From Sulfurovum xiamenensis (lineage in GTDB: Bacteria; Campylobacterota; Campylobacteria; Campylobacterales; Sulfurovaceae), in the NCBI RefSeq assembly GCF_030347995.1, contig NZ_JAQIBC010000002.1, forward strand, positions 62,001-126,000: DNA of 64,000 bases, read 5' to 3'. The position numbers were made by a program, and so were the translations under genes. How positions within the stretch are numbered: the stretch's first letter is position 1; every line of letters starts with the position of its first letter. Positions 1 through 7,454 of the stretch are shown here, piece after piece. Below the pieces are notes generated by a model. The model saw only the letters and a list, made by a program, of their open reading frames with translations. It was not told the DNA's origin and did not search any database.

Positions 1-1
1 T

Positions 2-400
2 GACATTATGATAGAGATCACAGAACGATCACTGATTGATAATTTTGATTATACAGAAGATGTCATCACTGAATTACGGAGACAGGGAGTAAGATGTGCC
101 ATCGATGATTTTGGTACAGGCTACTCTTCTTTATCTTATTTGAAGAAGCTTTCTTTCCATACATTGAAGATAGATAAGGAATTCATAAAAAATATCGAAA
201 CCAGCGCTAAAGAGGTACATCTTGTTTCAAGTATTTTGGGTATAGGAAGACAATTTGACTATAACATCGTTATAGAAGGTATTGAAAATGAACAGCAACA
301 AGAGCTGCTGAGAGAGTTAGATCCAAAACTTAGGTATCAAGGATACCATTTTTGCAAAGCCATTGATGCAGAAGAGTTTAGTGAACGTTTTTTAACATAG
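2..400 (+). CDS. Cyclic-di-GMP phosphodiesterase, EAL domain (C-terminal part; 5' end outside window)
   Basis: The reading frame is open from the left edge, so only the last ~130 residues are seen. EAL landmarks are present in order: an ITERS segment matching the ELTES-type strand, DDFGTGYSSLSYL with the metal-binding Asp pair, LKID with the catalytic-site Lys, GIEN with the late Glu, and a GYHFCKAI end matching the usual QGYxFxKP. All the usual metal and catalytic positions visible in this half are kept, so an active c-di-GMP hydrolase is likely. Upstream domains (GGDEF, PAS or sensor) cannot be seen. Its position just before four c-di-GMP riboswitch aptamers makes a local signalling link plausible, but that link is inference. 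Confidence 0.9.
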   Translation, partial: DIMIEITERSLIDNFDYTEDVITELRRQGVRCAIDDFGTGYSSLSYLKKLSFHTLKIDKEFIKNIETSAKEVHLVSSILGIGRQFDYNIVIEGIENEQQQELLRELDPKLRYQGYHFCKAIDAEEFSERFLT

Positions 401-473
401 TTACATAAATTCTTATGTTTTTATCTCCCTTTCATATTTATGTCATTAAAGATGTATCTAATTTTTGATTCTA

Positions 474-479
474 TATAAT
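474..479 (+). promoter_or_regulatory. Putative -10 box of first riboswitch-lipoprotein unit
   Basis: A TATAAT lies about 40 bases before the first aptamer. The same TATATAAT context, followed by an AAAGAGA stretch, occurs at the same distance before the third aptamer (TATAAT at 1818-1823). No good -35 box is seen. The rest of 401-515 holds nothing recognisable. Confidence 0.55.
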
Positions 480-516
480 GCTTTTGTTTATCGTAAAGAG
501 ACTTTTTAAATATTGT

Positions 517-590
517 TTGTTGTGCCAAACTTGTTGTGAAGCAAGGACGGAAAGCCATGGGTCTTAACTTTAAGATCGCCAGGTTGCCAA
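517..590 (+). ncRNA. Class-I cyclic-di-GMP riboswitch aptamer (GEMM-I), copy 1
   Basis: The sequence carries the GEMM-I landmarks in order: CCAAAC, a 6-bp stem CTTGTT/AGCAAG closed by a GTGA (GNRA) tetraloop, GGACGGAAAGCC, a second hairpin GGTCTT/AAGATC, then CGCCAGGTTGCC. The family typically reads GGCAAAC, GGACGCAAAGCC and GGGTTGCC. AGCC (553-556) can pair with GGTT (582-585). It is the first of two tandem aptamers before a lipoprotein gene. Recognition is from memory of the consensus, backed by base-pair changes between the four copies. Confidence 0.85.
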
Positions 591-670
591 ATACCATATG
601 TGTGTATGATGTATGATTCTGCCTTTTTCCTACCTGTTTTAATTGCAAATATTATTTAATTCAATTTATT

Positions 671-747
671 TTGTTGTGCCAAACTTGTTGTGAAGCAAGG
701 ACGGAAAGCTATGGGTCTTAAAATATTAAGATCGCCAGGCTGCCAAA
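671..747 (+). ncRNA. Class-I cyclic-di-GMP riboswitch aptamer (GEMM-I), copy 2
   Basis: This is the second aptamer of the first tandem pair, with the same stem CTTGTT-GTGA-AGCAAG and the GGACGGAAAGC core. Here the closing helix is AGCT (707-710) with GGCT (738-741), while copy 1 has AGCC with GGTT; pairing is kept although both strands changed. It ends about 48 bases before the lipoprotein start. No clear terminator follows it, so control of translation or of an upstream switch is possible. Confidence 0.85.
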
Positions 748-795
748 ATGAATCTTACTTCTTTTGTGCAACATTCAATTACACTAAGGATATTT

Positions 796-1716
796 ATGAA
801 AAAATTTCATGCTCTGATCGGTATGATAGTATCGTTCACACTGATGACACTTATCTCTGGATGTGGAGGTGGTATAACTACTGACAGTTCTGCTAGTACC
901 GCTAGTACAGGTACAGTTGCTCTGCGTCTAACAGATGCACCTACTGATGATAAAAATGTAAAAGGTGTGTATGTAACTTTTGATGCACTGCGTTACCAAT
1001 ATGCAGATAGCAGTGATGGTTGGCAAGATGTGGACCTAAATGAATCAAGAACCATTAATTTACTCGATCTGCAAGACGGAAACACGACACTATTAAATAA
1101 AGTTGAGTTACCCGCAGGAGAGATAGATCATGTACGTTTTGTACTCAATACAAATGAGTGTTATGTTGATCTGGTTGTTGGTGGCATGCAACCCTTAGAA
1201 GTTCCAAGCGGTGATCAAACAGGCTACAAAGCAATCGGAGGATTTACGATACCAGCCGGTGGTACAGTGAATGTTACAGCTGATTTCGATGTAAGAAAAT
1301 CTGTGACTGTGACCGGTAATGTTAAGAAGAATGTAAATGTTACCTATAAGTTAAATCCTACTATCAAGATTATTGATAATATAGAAGTAGGTGAGATCAA
1401 TGGTACAATGACATTGAATTTAGATGAAAATGTTTCATCAGTAATTGTCTATGCTTACGAAGATGGAAGCTGGGATTCTAATGAATCAAATGCAACCAAT
1501 AATTTTGGAAAAGCAATTTTAAGTACAGATGCTACTGACGGAAGCTATACATTACCATGGCTTACTATAGGTACATATGATCTTGTAGTTACTTCACAGG
1601 ATGTTAATGGTACTTTTAAAGACATCTTAGGATACTTTGATGATATCGTTGTATTGCCAGGTGAAACAACAAACCAGGACATTACGGACGAAACAATATC
1701 AACTACACTGCCTTAG
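796..1716 (+). CDS. DUF4382 lipoprotein, riboswitch-controlled (first copy)
   Basis: A 306-residue exported lipoprotein. I place the start at 796, not at the in-frame ATG at 748, because AAGGA (786-790) stands before it and the protein then opens with a clean signal peptide ending in a lipobox (LISGC). A Gly-rich linker leads to a DUF4382 domain with the family marks LTDAP, NLLDLQDGN and a PAGEIDHVRF strand; the C-terminal ~100 residues look like an extra beta domain. DUF4382 has no proven function; a cell-surface or adhesion role is a guess that fits c-di-GMP control. It is paralogous to the next gene, the N-terminal 25 residues being nearly identical. Confidence 0.85.
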   Translation: MKKFHALIGMIVSFTLMTLISGCGGGITTDSSASTASTGTVALRLTDAPTDDKNVKGVYVTFDALRYQYADSSDGWQDVDLNESRTINLLDLQDGNTTLLNKVELPAGEIDHVRFVLNTNECYVDLVVGGMQPLEVPSGDQTGYKAIGGFTIPAGGTVNVTADFDVRKSVTVTGNVKKNVNVTYKLNPTIKIIDNIEVGEINGTMTLNLDENVSSVIVYAYEDGSWDSNESNATNNFGKAILSTDATDGSYTLPWLTIGTYDLVVTSQDVNGTFKDILGYFDDIVVLPGETTNQDITDETISTTLP

Positions 1717-1724
1717 GCCACATA

Positions 1725-1749
1725 TTCCTCACTTATTAGAAGTGGGGAA
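1725..1749 (+). terminator. Hairpin after first lipoprotein gene
   Basis: A 10-bp inverted repeat (TTCCTCACTT / AAGTGGGGAA, one G-T pair) with loop ATTAG starts 8 bases after the stop codon. No T-run follows, so it may be an end-protecting hairpin or weak terminator. Confidence 0.5.
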
Positions 1750-1817
1750 ACTCAATAAATAAATCTTAGCCTATGATTCTTCTTCACGCTCAAAGAGCTA
1801 TTTAATCATTTATCTTA

Positions 1818-1823
1818 TATAAT
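1818..1823 (+). promoter_or_regulatory. Putative -10 box of second riboswitch-lipoprotein unit
   Basis: TATAAT in the same sequence context as the box at 474-479, about 40 bases before the third aptamer. It suggests that the second unit is transcribed on its own rather than only by read-through. Confidence 0.5.
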
Positions 1824-1863
1824 AAGCATGTTTTATACGTTAAAGAGATATTTTAAATACTAT

Positions 1864-1938
1864 TTGTTGTGCCAAACTTGTTGTGAAGCAAGGACGGAAA
1901 GCCATGGGTCTTAATCTTAAGATCGCCAGGTTGCCAAA
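1864..1938 (+). ncRNA. Class-I cyclic-di-GMP riboswitch aptamer (GEMM-I), copy 3
   Basis: Nearly identical to copy 1: CCAAAC, the CTTGTT-GTGA-AGCAAG stem-loop, GGACGGAAAGCC, the GGTCTTAA/TTAAGATC hairpin and CGCCAGGTTGCC. The loop of the second hairpin differs from copy 1. It is the first aptamer of the second tandem pair, and the resemblance to copy 1 extends upstream to the promoter, so the whole leader was duplicated. Confidence 0.85.
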
Positions 1939-2019
1939 TACCATATGTGCGTATGATGTACTATGCTGTCTTTTCTCTTTACCTGTTTGAACTTTAAATA
2001 TTATTTATTCAACCCTATT

Positions 2020-2095
2020 TTGTTGTGCCAAACTTGCTGTGAAGCAAGGACGGAAAGTCATGGGTCTTACATATGAAGATCGCCAGACTACCAAA
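2020..2095 (+). ncRNA. Class-I cyclic-di-GMP riboswitch aptamer (GEMM-I), copy 4
   Basis: The most diverged copy, yet its helices are kept: CTTGCT/AGCAAG (a G-T pair of the other copies becomes C-G) around the GTGA tetraloop, GGTCTT/AAGATC, and AGTC (2056-2059) with GACT (2086-2089), fully paired although both strands differ from the other copies. It ends about 48 bases before the second lipoprotein start. These paired changes are the best evidence that the RNA fold is under selection. Confidence 0.86.
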
Positions 2096-2142
2096 ATGAA
2101 TTTTACTTCTTTTGTGCAACATTCAATTACACAAGGATATTT

Positions 2143-3084
2143 ATGAAAAGATTTCAGACTCTGATCGGTATGATAGTATCGTTCACACTTATGACACTCA
2201 TCTCTGGTTGTGGAGGCGGTGGTACATCTTCTACACCAACCGGTACTTTATCACTAAGCATGACAGATGCACCACCAAAATTAGAAGGAAATGTAACAGC
2301 GGTCAATATTGCTGTGATCGGTATTGAATACAATTATGAGGGAAATTGGGTCAATGCTGAAGAATTTGAGCCGAAAACTTTCAATCTACTTGATCTTCAA
2401 AATGGTAAATCACTGCATTTGGGAGATTTAGTACTTCCTGCTGGACACTATAAGGAGATTCGTTTTAAGTTGGCTATTCCTACAAAAGATACACCAGCTG
2501 AAATCCAAAGTAATCCAGACTGCAATATAACAATTGATAATGTTTCTTACCCATTGTTTACCCCTAGTGGTGCGGAAACGCAAAGTGGTTATAAGGGTAA
2601 AGGTGCATTTGATATTACAGCTGATGCAAAAATTGCAGTGACTGCTGATTTTGACATACATAAAGCAATTGTGGTTACAGGCAGTTCAACGAAAAATACA
2701 AAATATATTTTGAAGCCGGTTATCAGATTAGTTGTTACTGAACTATCAGGTATGATTAATGGAACAGTAGTAGATGCAGATGCAGAAAAATATGCGTCTT
2801 CTTCTTTAGTTGTTTATAGCTACAAGTCTGGTGAGTATAATTCAGATGAAACAGTTGCTGATGAGAATGGTAGTATTTTTCTGAATTCTGTAAGTGCAGC
2901 CGATGTCAATATGACGGATGGTAATTTTACGTTGGCATTCCTTGGTGAAGGAAATTACAGTCTTATTACGGCAGAGTACTTAGGTGATGTATTTCATGGT
3001 GTTGTGGATCAGGAAGATAATGTTGAAGTCTTGACAGGTGAAGTAACACCGGTGGATATTAATACTTCAGATAATACAATTTAA
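2143..3084 (+). CDS. DUF4382 lipoprotein, riboswitch-controlled (second copy)
   Basis: A 313-residue paralogue of the gene at 796. It has a signal peptide with lipobox LISGC, a Gly/Ser/Thr linker, then a DUF4382 domain with MTDAP, NLLDLQNG and PAGHYKEIRF. The DUF4382 body has diverged much more than the signal peptide, so the two proteins share targeting but probably not the same fine role. The start is set by AAGGA at 2133-2137. It sits directly after the second tandem aptamer pair. The product is expected to be anchored in a membrane, probably the outer one; its ligand is unknown. Confidence 0.85.
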   Translation: MKRFQTLIGMIVSFTLMTLISGCGGGGTSSTPTGTLSLSMTDAPPKLEGNVTAVNIAVIGIEYNYEGNWVNAEEFEPKTFNLLDLQNGKSLHLGDLVLPAGHYKEIRFKLAIPTKDTPAEIQSNPDCNITIDNVSYPLFTPSGAETQSGYKGKGAFDITADAKIAVTADFDIHKAIVVTGSSTKNTKYILKPVIRLVVTELSGMINGTVVDADAEKYASSSLVVYSYKSGEYNSDETVADENGSIFLNSVSAADVNMTDGNFTLAFLGEGNYSLITAEYLGDVFHGVVDQEDNVEVLTGEVTPVDINTSDNTI

Positions 3085-3128
3085 TAATGTATTCCAGGCT
3101 ACATACAAGGTATGGGTCTGGAGAGACG

Positions 3129-3154
3129 ATAGAGATCAATGAGATGATCTCTAT
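3129..3154. terminator. Hairpin between convergent genes
   Basis: A perfect 10-bp inverted repeat (ATAGAGATCA / TGATCTCTAT) with a 6-base loop lies between the convergent lipoprotein and Sel1 genes. It could serve both directions; T-runs are weak. Confidence 0.5.
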
Positions 3155-3192
3155 TGAATAAGCGCTTTTGTACTGAGTTCTACATCACACTT

Positions 3193-3777
3193 TTAAAAAA
3201 CGATCTGCCCATCTTGCTGCATACGTTTGATAATACCTTTTGCCATCTCATGGCCTTGATAAGCAGCTTTTCTACACCATTCGATGGCTTTCTCTTTGTT
3301 CTCTTCACAGCCTAATCCCATGTCATAGAGTGCGCCTAGATTAAATTGGGCCTTTGCATTACCTACCTGAGCTGCTTTAGAGAAGAGTATGAATGCTTTT
3401 TTATAATCCTGATGTACACCACGACCTTCTTTGTACATGGCACCTAGGTTGTTAAAGGCATCGATGTTACCTCTTTTGGCTGCTTCTTCATACCAGAAGG
3501 CTGCCTCTGATTCATTCTTCTCACAACCTTCACCATTTTCAAGCATTAATGCCACTTCAAATTGTGCCAAAGGTACTTCTCTGGTCGCTGATTCCAGATA
3601 GTAGTCAAAGGCTTTTTTCGTGTCTTGGTTGACACCAAGCCCTCTAAAATAGAGGTACCCAAGGTAATAGTAGGATACAGGGTCCTTTTGTTTTTCTAGA
3701 GCAGAGTAGAGTTCAAGAGCCTTGTCGTATTCTTTTGCGAGTAATGCGTTGTACGCTTCTTGTGCTAGAGGAGTCAT
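3193..3777 (-). CDS. Sel1-repeat (TPR-like) protein
   Basis: A 194-residue protein made almost wholly of Sel1-like repeats, each ~36 residues and showing the A-x-x-x-L-G-x-x-Y-x-x-G-x-G-V pattern (for example LGAMYKEGRGV and LGALYDMGLGC). No signal peptide is visible, so it is probably cytoplasmic. Sel1 repeats form alpha-helical superhelices that bind proteins; the partner is unknown. The ATG overlaps the valS stop in a TAATG junction, so translation is probably coupled to valS. Confidence 0.85.
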   Translation of the reverse strand: MTPLAQEAYNALLAKEYDKALELYSALEKQKDPVSYYYLGYLYFRGLGVNQDTKKAFDYYLESATREVPLAQFEVALMLENGEGCEKNESEAAFWYEEAAKRGNIDAFNNLGAMYKEGRGVHQDYKKAFILFSKAAQVGNAKAQFNLGALYDMGLGCEENKEKAIEWCRKAAYQGHEMAKGIIKRMQQDGQIVF

Positions 3778-6413
3778 TATGCACCAAACCCTGCAAGTTC
3801 GTTTTGAACTTTTTCCATTTTAGCCTCTGCATCCTCTAACGCTTTTCTGTTCTCTGTAATGACTTGTTCAGGTGCATTGGCTACAAATTTTTCGTTATTT
3901 AGCATGCCACTGAGTTTTTGTATCTCTTTTTCGAGCTTCTCTTTTTGTTTGCTAAGTTTACCGATGATCGCACTTAGGTCGATCTCTTCAGTCGGGATAT
4001 AGACTTCAAGGTTGTCAGATACGTCTGTTACAGAATTCTCTACTTTTGCATCTACAAATTCTATCTCTTCTACTTTTGCCAATTTCTGGATAAATGGTTT
4101 TGCTACATCCGTATCGATAGTTGTTCCAAGTTTGACATATGCCTTTGCGATCTTGGAGTTACCCATATCGATAATTACTTTGGCTCTTCTTATCGCAGTA
4201 ATGGTCTCTTCGATGATAGCAAACGTCGCTTCTGCATCTGCATCCGCTTTAACCTCTTTAGGGAAGTTCATCACCATGACCGAGTCACCACTTTCCAATT
4301 CAGTACCAGAGAGTTTATGGTAGAGATGCTCAGAGATGAATGGCATGAACGGAGAAACCATCTTGAGCGTCTCTTTGAAGATCGCACCAAGTTCTGCGAT
4401 AGACTCTTTACTTGCTTTAGAGTATTCGATACCCCAGTCACAGAATTCATTCCATACGAAACGGTAGAGTGCTGTTGCTGCTTCGTTGAACTTATATGTT
4501 TCCAGTGTCTCACGTACCTCTTCCACTGCACGAGAGAGGCGGCTTTGCATATATTTACCAAGCGGTGTCTTGATCTCTATATCCTTCAGATCTGCAAAAG
4601 TATCTACATTCATCTGCAGGAAATTTGAAGCATTATAGAGCTTGTTTGTAAAGTTTCTGAACTGCTCAAGATTCTTTGCACCAAGTTTAATGTCACGTCC
4701 CTGAACTGCAAGGAATGCCAGGGTAAATCTGATGATATCTGCAGAGTGCTCTTCAACCATATCAAGTGGGTCAATTACGTTACCCTTTGACTTACTCATT
4801 TTAGCCCCATGTTCATCACGAACAAGCGCGTGCATATAGATATCTTTGAATGGCAGTTCACCTCTGAAGTGCTCACCCATCATCATCATCCGAGCTACCC
4901 AGAAGAACATGATATCAAATCCTGTGATCAGCAGCGAGTTCGGGTAGAAGTCAGCCAGGTCACTGTCGTTGTATGTCCCTTCCATCTTGCCATTGTTTCC
5001 CCAGCCAAGTGGAGAGAAGGCCCAAAGTGCAGAAGAGAACCATGTATCCAGTACATCAGGGTCCTGGCGGATCTCGGTGCTAGCACAGTGAGGACAAGCT
5101 TCGGGGTTATCGTGTTTGTCAGCCCACTGGTGATCACAAGAATCACAATAGAATACAGGGATACGATGTCCCCACCAAAGCTGTCTTGAGATACACCAGT
5201 CACGAAGCTCATCCATCCATGCTCTGTAAGAGTTGAGCCAGTGAGGAGGGTGGAACTGTGCTTCACCCGCATAGGTCTTTTCGATGGATTTTTTAGCGAC
5301 TTCACTTCTAACGAACCATTGTTTAGAGATGTATGGTTCAACAATATTTTTACATCTGTAGCAGTGTCCTACCTGGTGTTGGTGATCTTCAATTTTGACG
5401 ATGTAGCCTTCTGCTTCAAGTTTTTCAACGATCGGCTTTCTGGCTTCAAGTCTCTCCATACCGGTAAACTCACCGCAGTATTCGTTGAGGATACCTTTTT
5501 CATCAAAGACTGTAATGAACTCAAGGTCATGTCTTTTACCTACTTCGTAGTCATTCTGGTCATGTGCAGGGGTGACCTTTACGATACCTGTACCAAACTC
5601 CATATCAACATGTTCATCAGCAATGATCTTTATCTTCCTGTCAGTAAGCGGAAGGATCACCTCTTTACCGATGATACCTTTGTAGCGCTCATCTTCAGGG
5701 TGCACCATGATCGCCGTATCCCCAAAGTACGTCTCAGGTCTGGTGGTTGCTACAGTGACATGTCCACTCCCATCAGCAAAATGGTAGTTCATATGATAGA
5801 ACTTACCATTTACCTCTTCATGCTCCACTTCGATATCGGAAAGTGCACCATCATGGGTACACCAGTTGACCATATAGTTGTTCTGTACGATCATACCTTC
5901 GTTATAGAGGTGGACAAATGCCTCTTTTACCGCTTCTTTAAGACCTTCATCCATGGTGAAACGCTCTCTGCTCCAAGCAGGTGAAACCCCGAGCTTTCTC
6001 ATCTGGTGAACGATCGTACCGCCTGAGTACTCTTTCCACTTCCATACTCTTTCAAGGAAAGCTTCTCTTCCTAGGGCTTCTTTAGTCGTTCCTTCAGCAA
6101 GCAGTTGCTTCTCTACGACATTCTGTGTTGCGATACCGGCATGGTCGGTGCCGGGCTGCCAAAGAGTCTTGTATCCATCCATTCTTTTATAACGTGTGAT
6201 GATATCTTGTAGTGTAAATGTAAGTGCATGACCGATGTGCAGACTTCCTGTGACATTTGGAGGAGGCATCATGATCGCAAAGTTCTTGCCATCTTCTTGG
6301 ATATTTTTGTTCCCCTCTATCTCAAAATAGCCACGATCTTCCCATATCTCGTAGTAATGGTCTTCTACTTCTTTTGGATTATATACTGCTTTTTTTTCGG
6401 TTGTTTCGCTCAT
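3777..6413 (-). CDS. valS: Valyl-tRNA synthetase
   Basis: Charges tRNA-Val with valine. The class-I signature appears as GSLHIGHAL near the N terminus and KMSKSKGN in the second half; an editing (CP1) domain lies between, and a coiled-coil arm rich in Lys/Glu closes the protein, as is usual for ValRS. The length (~878 residues) is normal. The frame has an ATG at 6422, but I prefer the one at 6413, which has GGAAG at good distance, while the first would have its AGG only two bases away. The downstream Sel1 gene overlaps by one base. Confidence 0.97.
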   Translation of the reverse strand: MSETTEKKAVYNPKEVEDHYYEIWEDRGYFEIEGNKNIQEDGKNFAIMMPPPNVTGSLHIGHALTFTLQDIITRYKRMDGYKTLWQPGTDHAGIATQNVVEKQLLAEGTTKEALGREAFLERVWKWKEYSGGTIVHQMRKLGVSPAWSRERFTMDEGLKEAVKEAFVHLYNEGMIVQNNYMVNWCTHDGALSDIEVEHEEVNGKFYHMNYHFADGSGHVTVATTRPETYFGDTAIMVHPEDERYKGIIGKEVILPLTDRKIKIIADEHVDMEFGTGIVKVTPAHDQNDYEVGKRHDLEFITVFDEKGILNEYCGEFTGMERLEARKPIVEKLEAEGYIVKIEDHQHQVGHCYRCKNIVEPYISKQWFVRSEVAKKSIEKTYAGEAQFHPPHWLNSYRAWMDELRDWCISRQLWWGHRIPVFYCDSCDHQWADKHDNPEACPHCASTEIRQDPDVLDTWFSSALWAFSPLGWGNNGKMEGTYNDSDLADFYPNSLLITGFDIMFFWVARMMMMGEHFRGELPFKDIYMHALVRDEHGAKMSKSKGNVIDPLDMVEEHSADIIRFTLAFLAVQGRDIKLGAKNLEQFRNFTNKLYNASNFLQMNVDTFADLKDIEIKTPLGKYMQSRLSRAVEEVRETLETYKFNEAATALYRFVWNEFCDWGIEYSKASKESIAELGAIFKETLKMVSPFMPFISEHLYHKLSGTELESGDSVMVMNFPKEVKADADAEATFAIIEETITAIRRAKVIIDMGNSKIAKAYVKLGTTIDTDVAKPFIQKLAKVEEIEFVDAKVENSVTDVSDNLEVYIPTEEIDLSAIIGKLSKQKEKLEKEIQKLSGMLNNEKFVANAPEQVITENRKALEDAEAKMEKVQNELAGFGA

Positions 6414-6482
6414 AACTTCCATTCCTATCTATTATATTGCCGCGATTATAGCGTAATGGTGCTTTTTGTTTTATGGGCGTGT

Positions 6483-7355
6483 TTAAAAGAGGGGGGTTTT
6501 ATTTTTTTTATGCCATTGGATAATAGCATGCCATGCTTCTTCTGCATTATCGACGTAAGTTATGATATCTAGATCATGAGGCTCAATGGCATCTTCTTCC
6601 TCTAAAAATTCAAAATCAATCATACGATTCCAATACTCTTTACCAAGTAAAATAATGGGAATAGGGGGTGTTTTTTTTGTTTGTATCAGTGTTAATACTT
6701 CAAAGAGTTCATCCATGGTACCAAAACCACCGGGAAAGACAACCAGTGCTTTGGCACGTTGCATGAAGTGGAGTTTCCGCATAGCAAAATATCGAAATTG
6801 AAAACAGAGTTCGGGCGTAATGTATGGGTTGGGGAACTGTTCATGTGACAGTTCGATATTGAGACCTATAGATTTGGCACCTACATCAGATGCTCCACGG
6901 TTTGCTGCTTCCATGATACCCGGACCACCTCCTGTCATTAAGGTGACGTGCGCATCTTCAGGGCATTTACCGCTTTTCCCCACCAGTTGACCGAATTTAC
7001 GGGCTTCATCATAGTAATGACTCTTTCTTACACTACTTTCCGCTTTTTTAAGGGCAAATAGAAGTGCTTCTGATTGAGGTGAACTCTCCAACTCTTGTTC
7101 GATCTTTTTCAATGCTTTTAACGCCACATCAAATTCTACGATACGTGCACTGCCAAAGACAACGATCGTATGATCAACACCTTGCTTTTGCATCTTGACC
7201 TCTGCTTTGAGATAGTCAAGCTGAAGTCTTACCCCTCTGGCTTCATCAGAGTAGATAAAATTCTTATCTTCCTCTGCGATTTCATAAGATGCATCATTGA
7301 TGATAGCTTTGATCTGTTGTAATGTTTCAGAATAATTATTGGACTTTTTTTTCAT
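6483..7355 (-). CDS. LOG-family protein (lysine-decarboxylase-like, PGGxGTxxE)
   Basis: The core has GGGPGIMEAANRGA and PGGFGTMDELFE, the hallmarks of the LOG family, whose best-known members are cytokinin-riboside-monophosphate phosphoribohydrolases. Bacterial members often act on nucleotide monophosphates. It has ~100 extra N-terminal residues compared with short LOG proteins, as in the long TIGR-type subgroup. The start at 7355 is chosen because AGAGG stands seven bases before it; an in-frame ATG at 7382 lacks one. Substrate unknown. Confidence 0.85.
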   Translation of the reverse strand: MKKKSNNYSETLQQIKAIINDASYEIAEEDKNFIYSDEARGVRLQLDYLKAEVKMQKQGVDHTIVVFGSARIVEFDVALKALKKIEQELESSPQSEALLFALKKAESSVRKSHYYDEARKFGQLVGKSGKCPEDAHVTLMTGGGPGIMEAANRGASDVGAKSIGLNIELSHEQFPNPYITPELCFQFRYFAMRKLHFMQRAKALVVFPGGFGTMDELFEVLTLIQTKKTPPIPIILLGKEYWNRMIDFEFLEEEDAIEPHDLDIITYVDNAEEAWHAIIQWHKKNKTPLF

Positions 7356-7418
7356 ACGGATACCTCTAAAGTTATTATACATATTTTTTAACTGAATTAC
7401 TTTGAATACTTTTAATGG

Positions 7419-7424
7419 TATAAT
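7419..7424 (+). promoter_or_regulatory. Putative -10 box of phosphofructokinase gene
   Basis: TATAAT in an AT-rich divergent spacer, about 30 bases before the start codon; no convincing -35 element. Confidence 0.45.
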
Positions 7425-7454
7425 TTTTTATAATCATTTTATAAAAGGCGTAGG

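Noticed and set aside
748-795. Start of the first lipoprotein at ATG 748
   Set aside because: It would overlap the aptamer end, lacks a ribosome site, and puts 16 residues before a complete signal peptide.
517-2095. Four similar ~75-base repeats considered as mobile-element ends or REP sequences
   Set aside because: Their conserved parts match the GEMM-I aptamer, and base changes keep helices; no transposase is near.
5241-5984. 247-residue plus-strand frame inside valS
   Set aside because: Antisense to a certain gene, no family features; a shadow frame.
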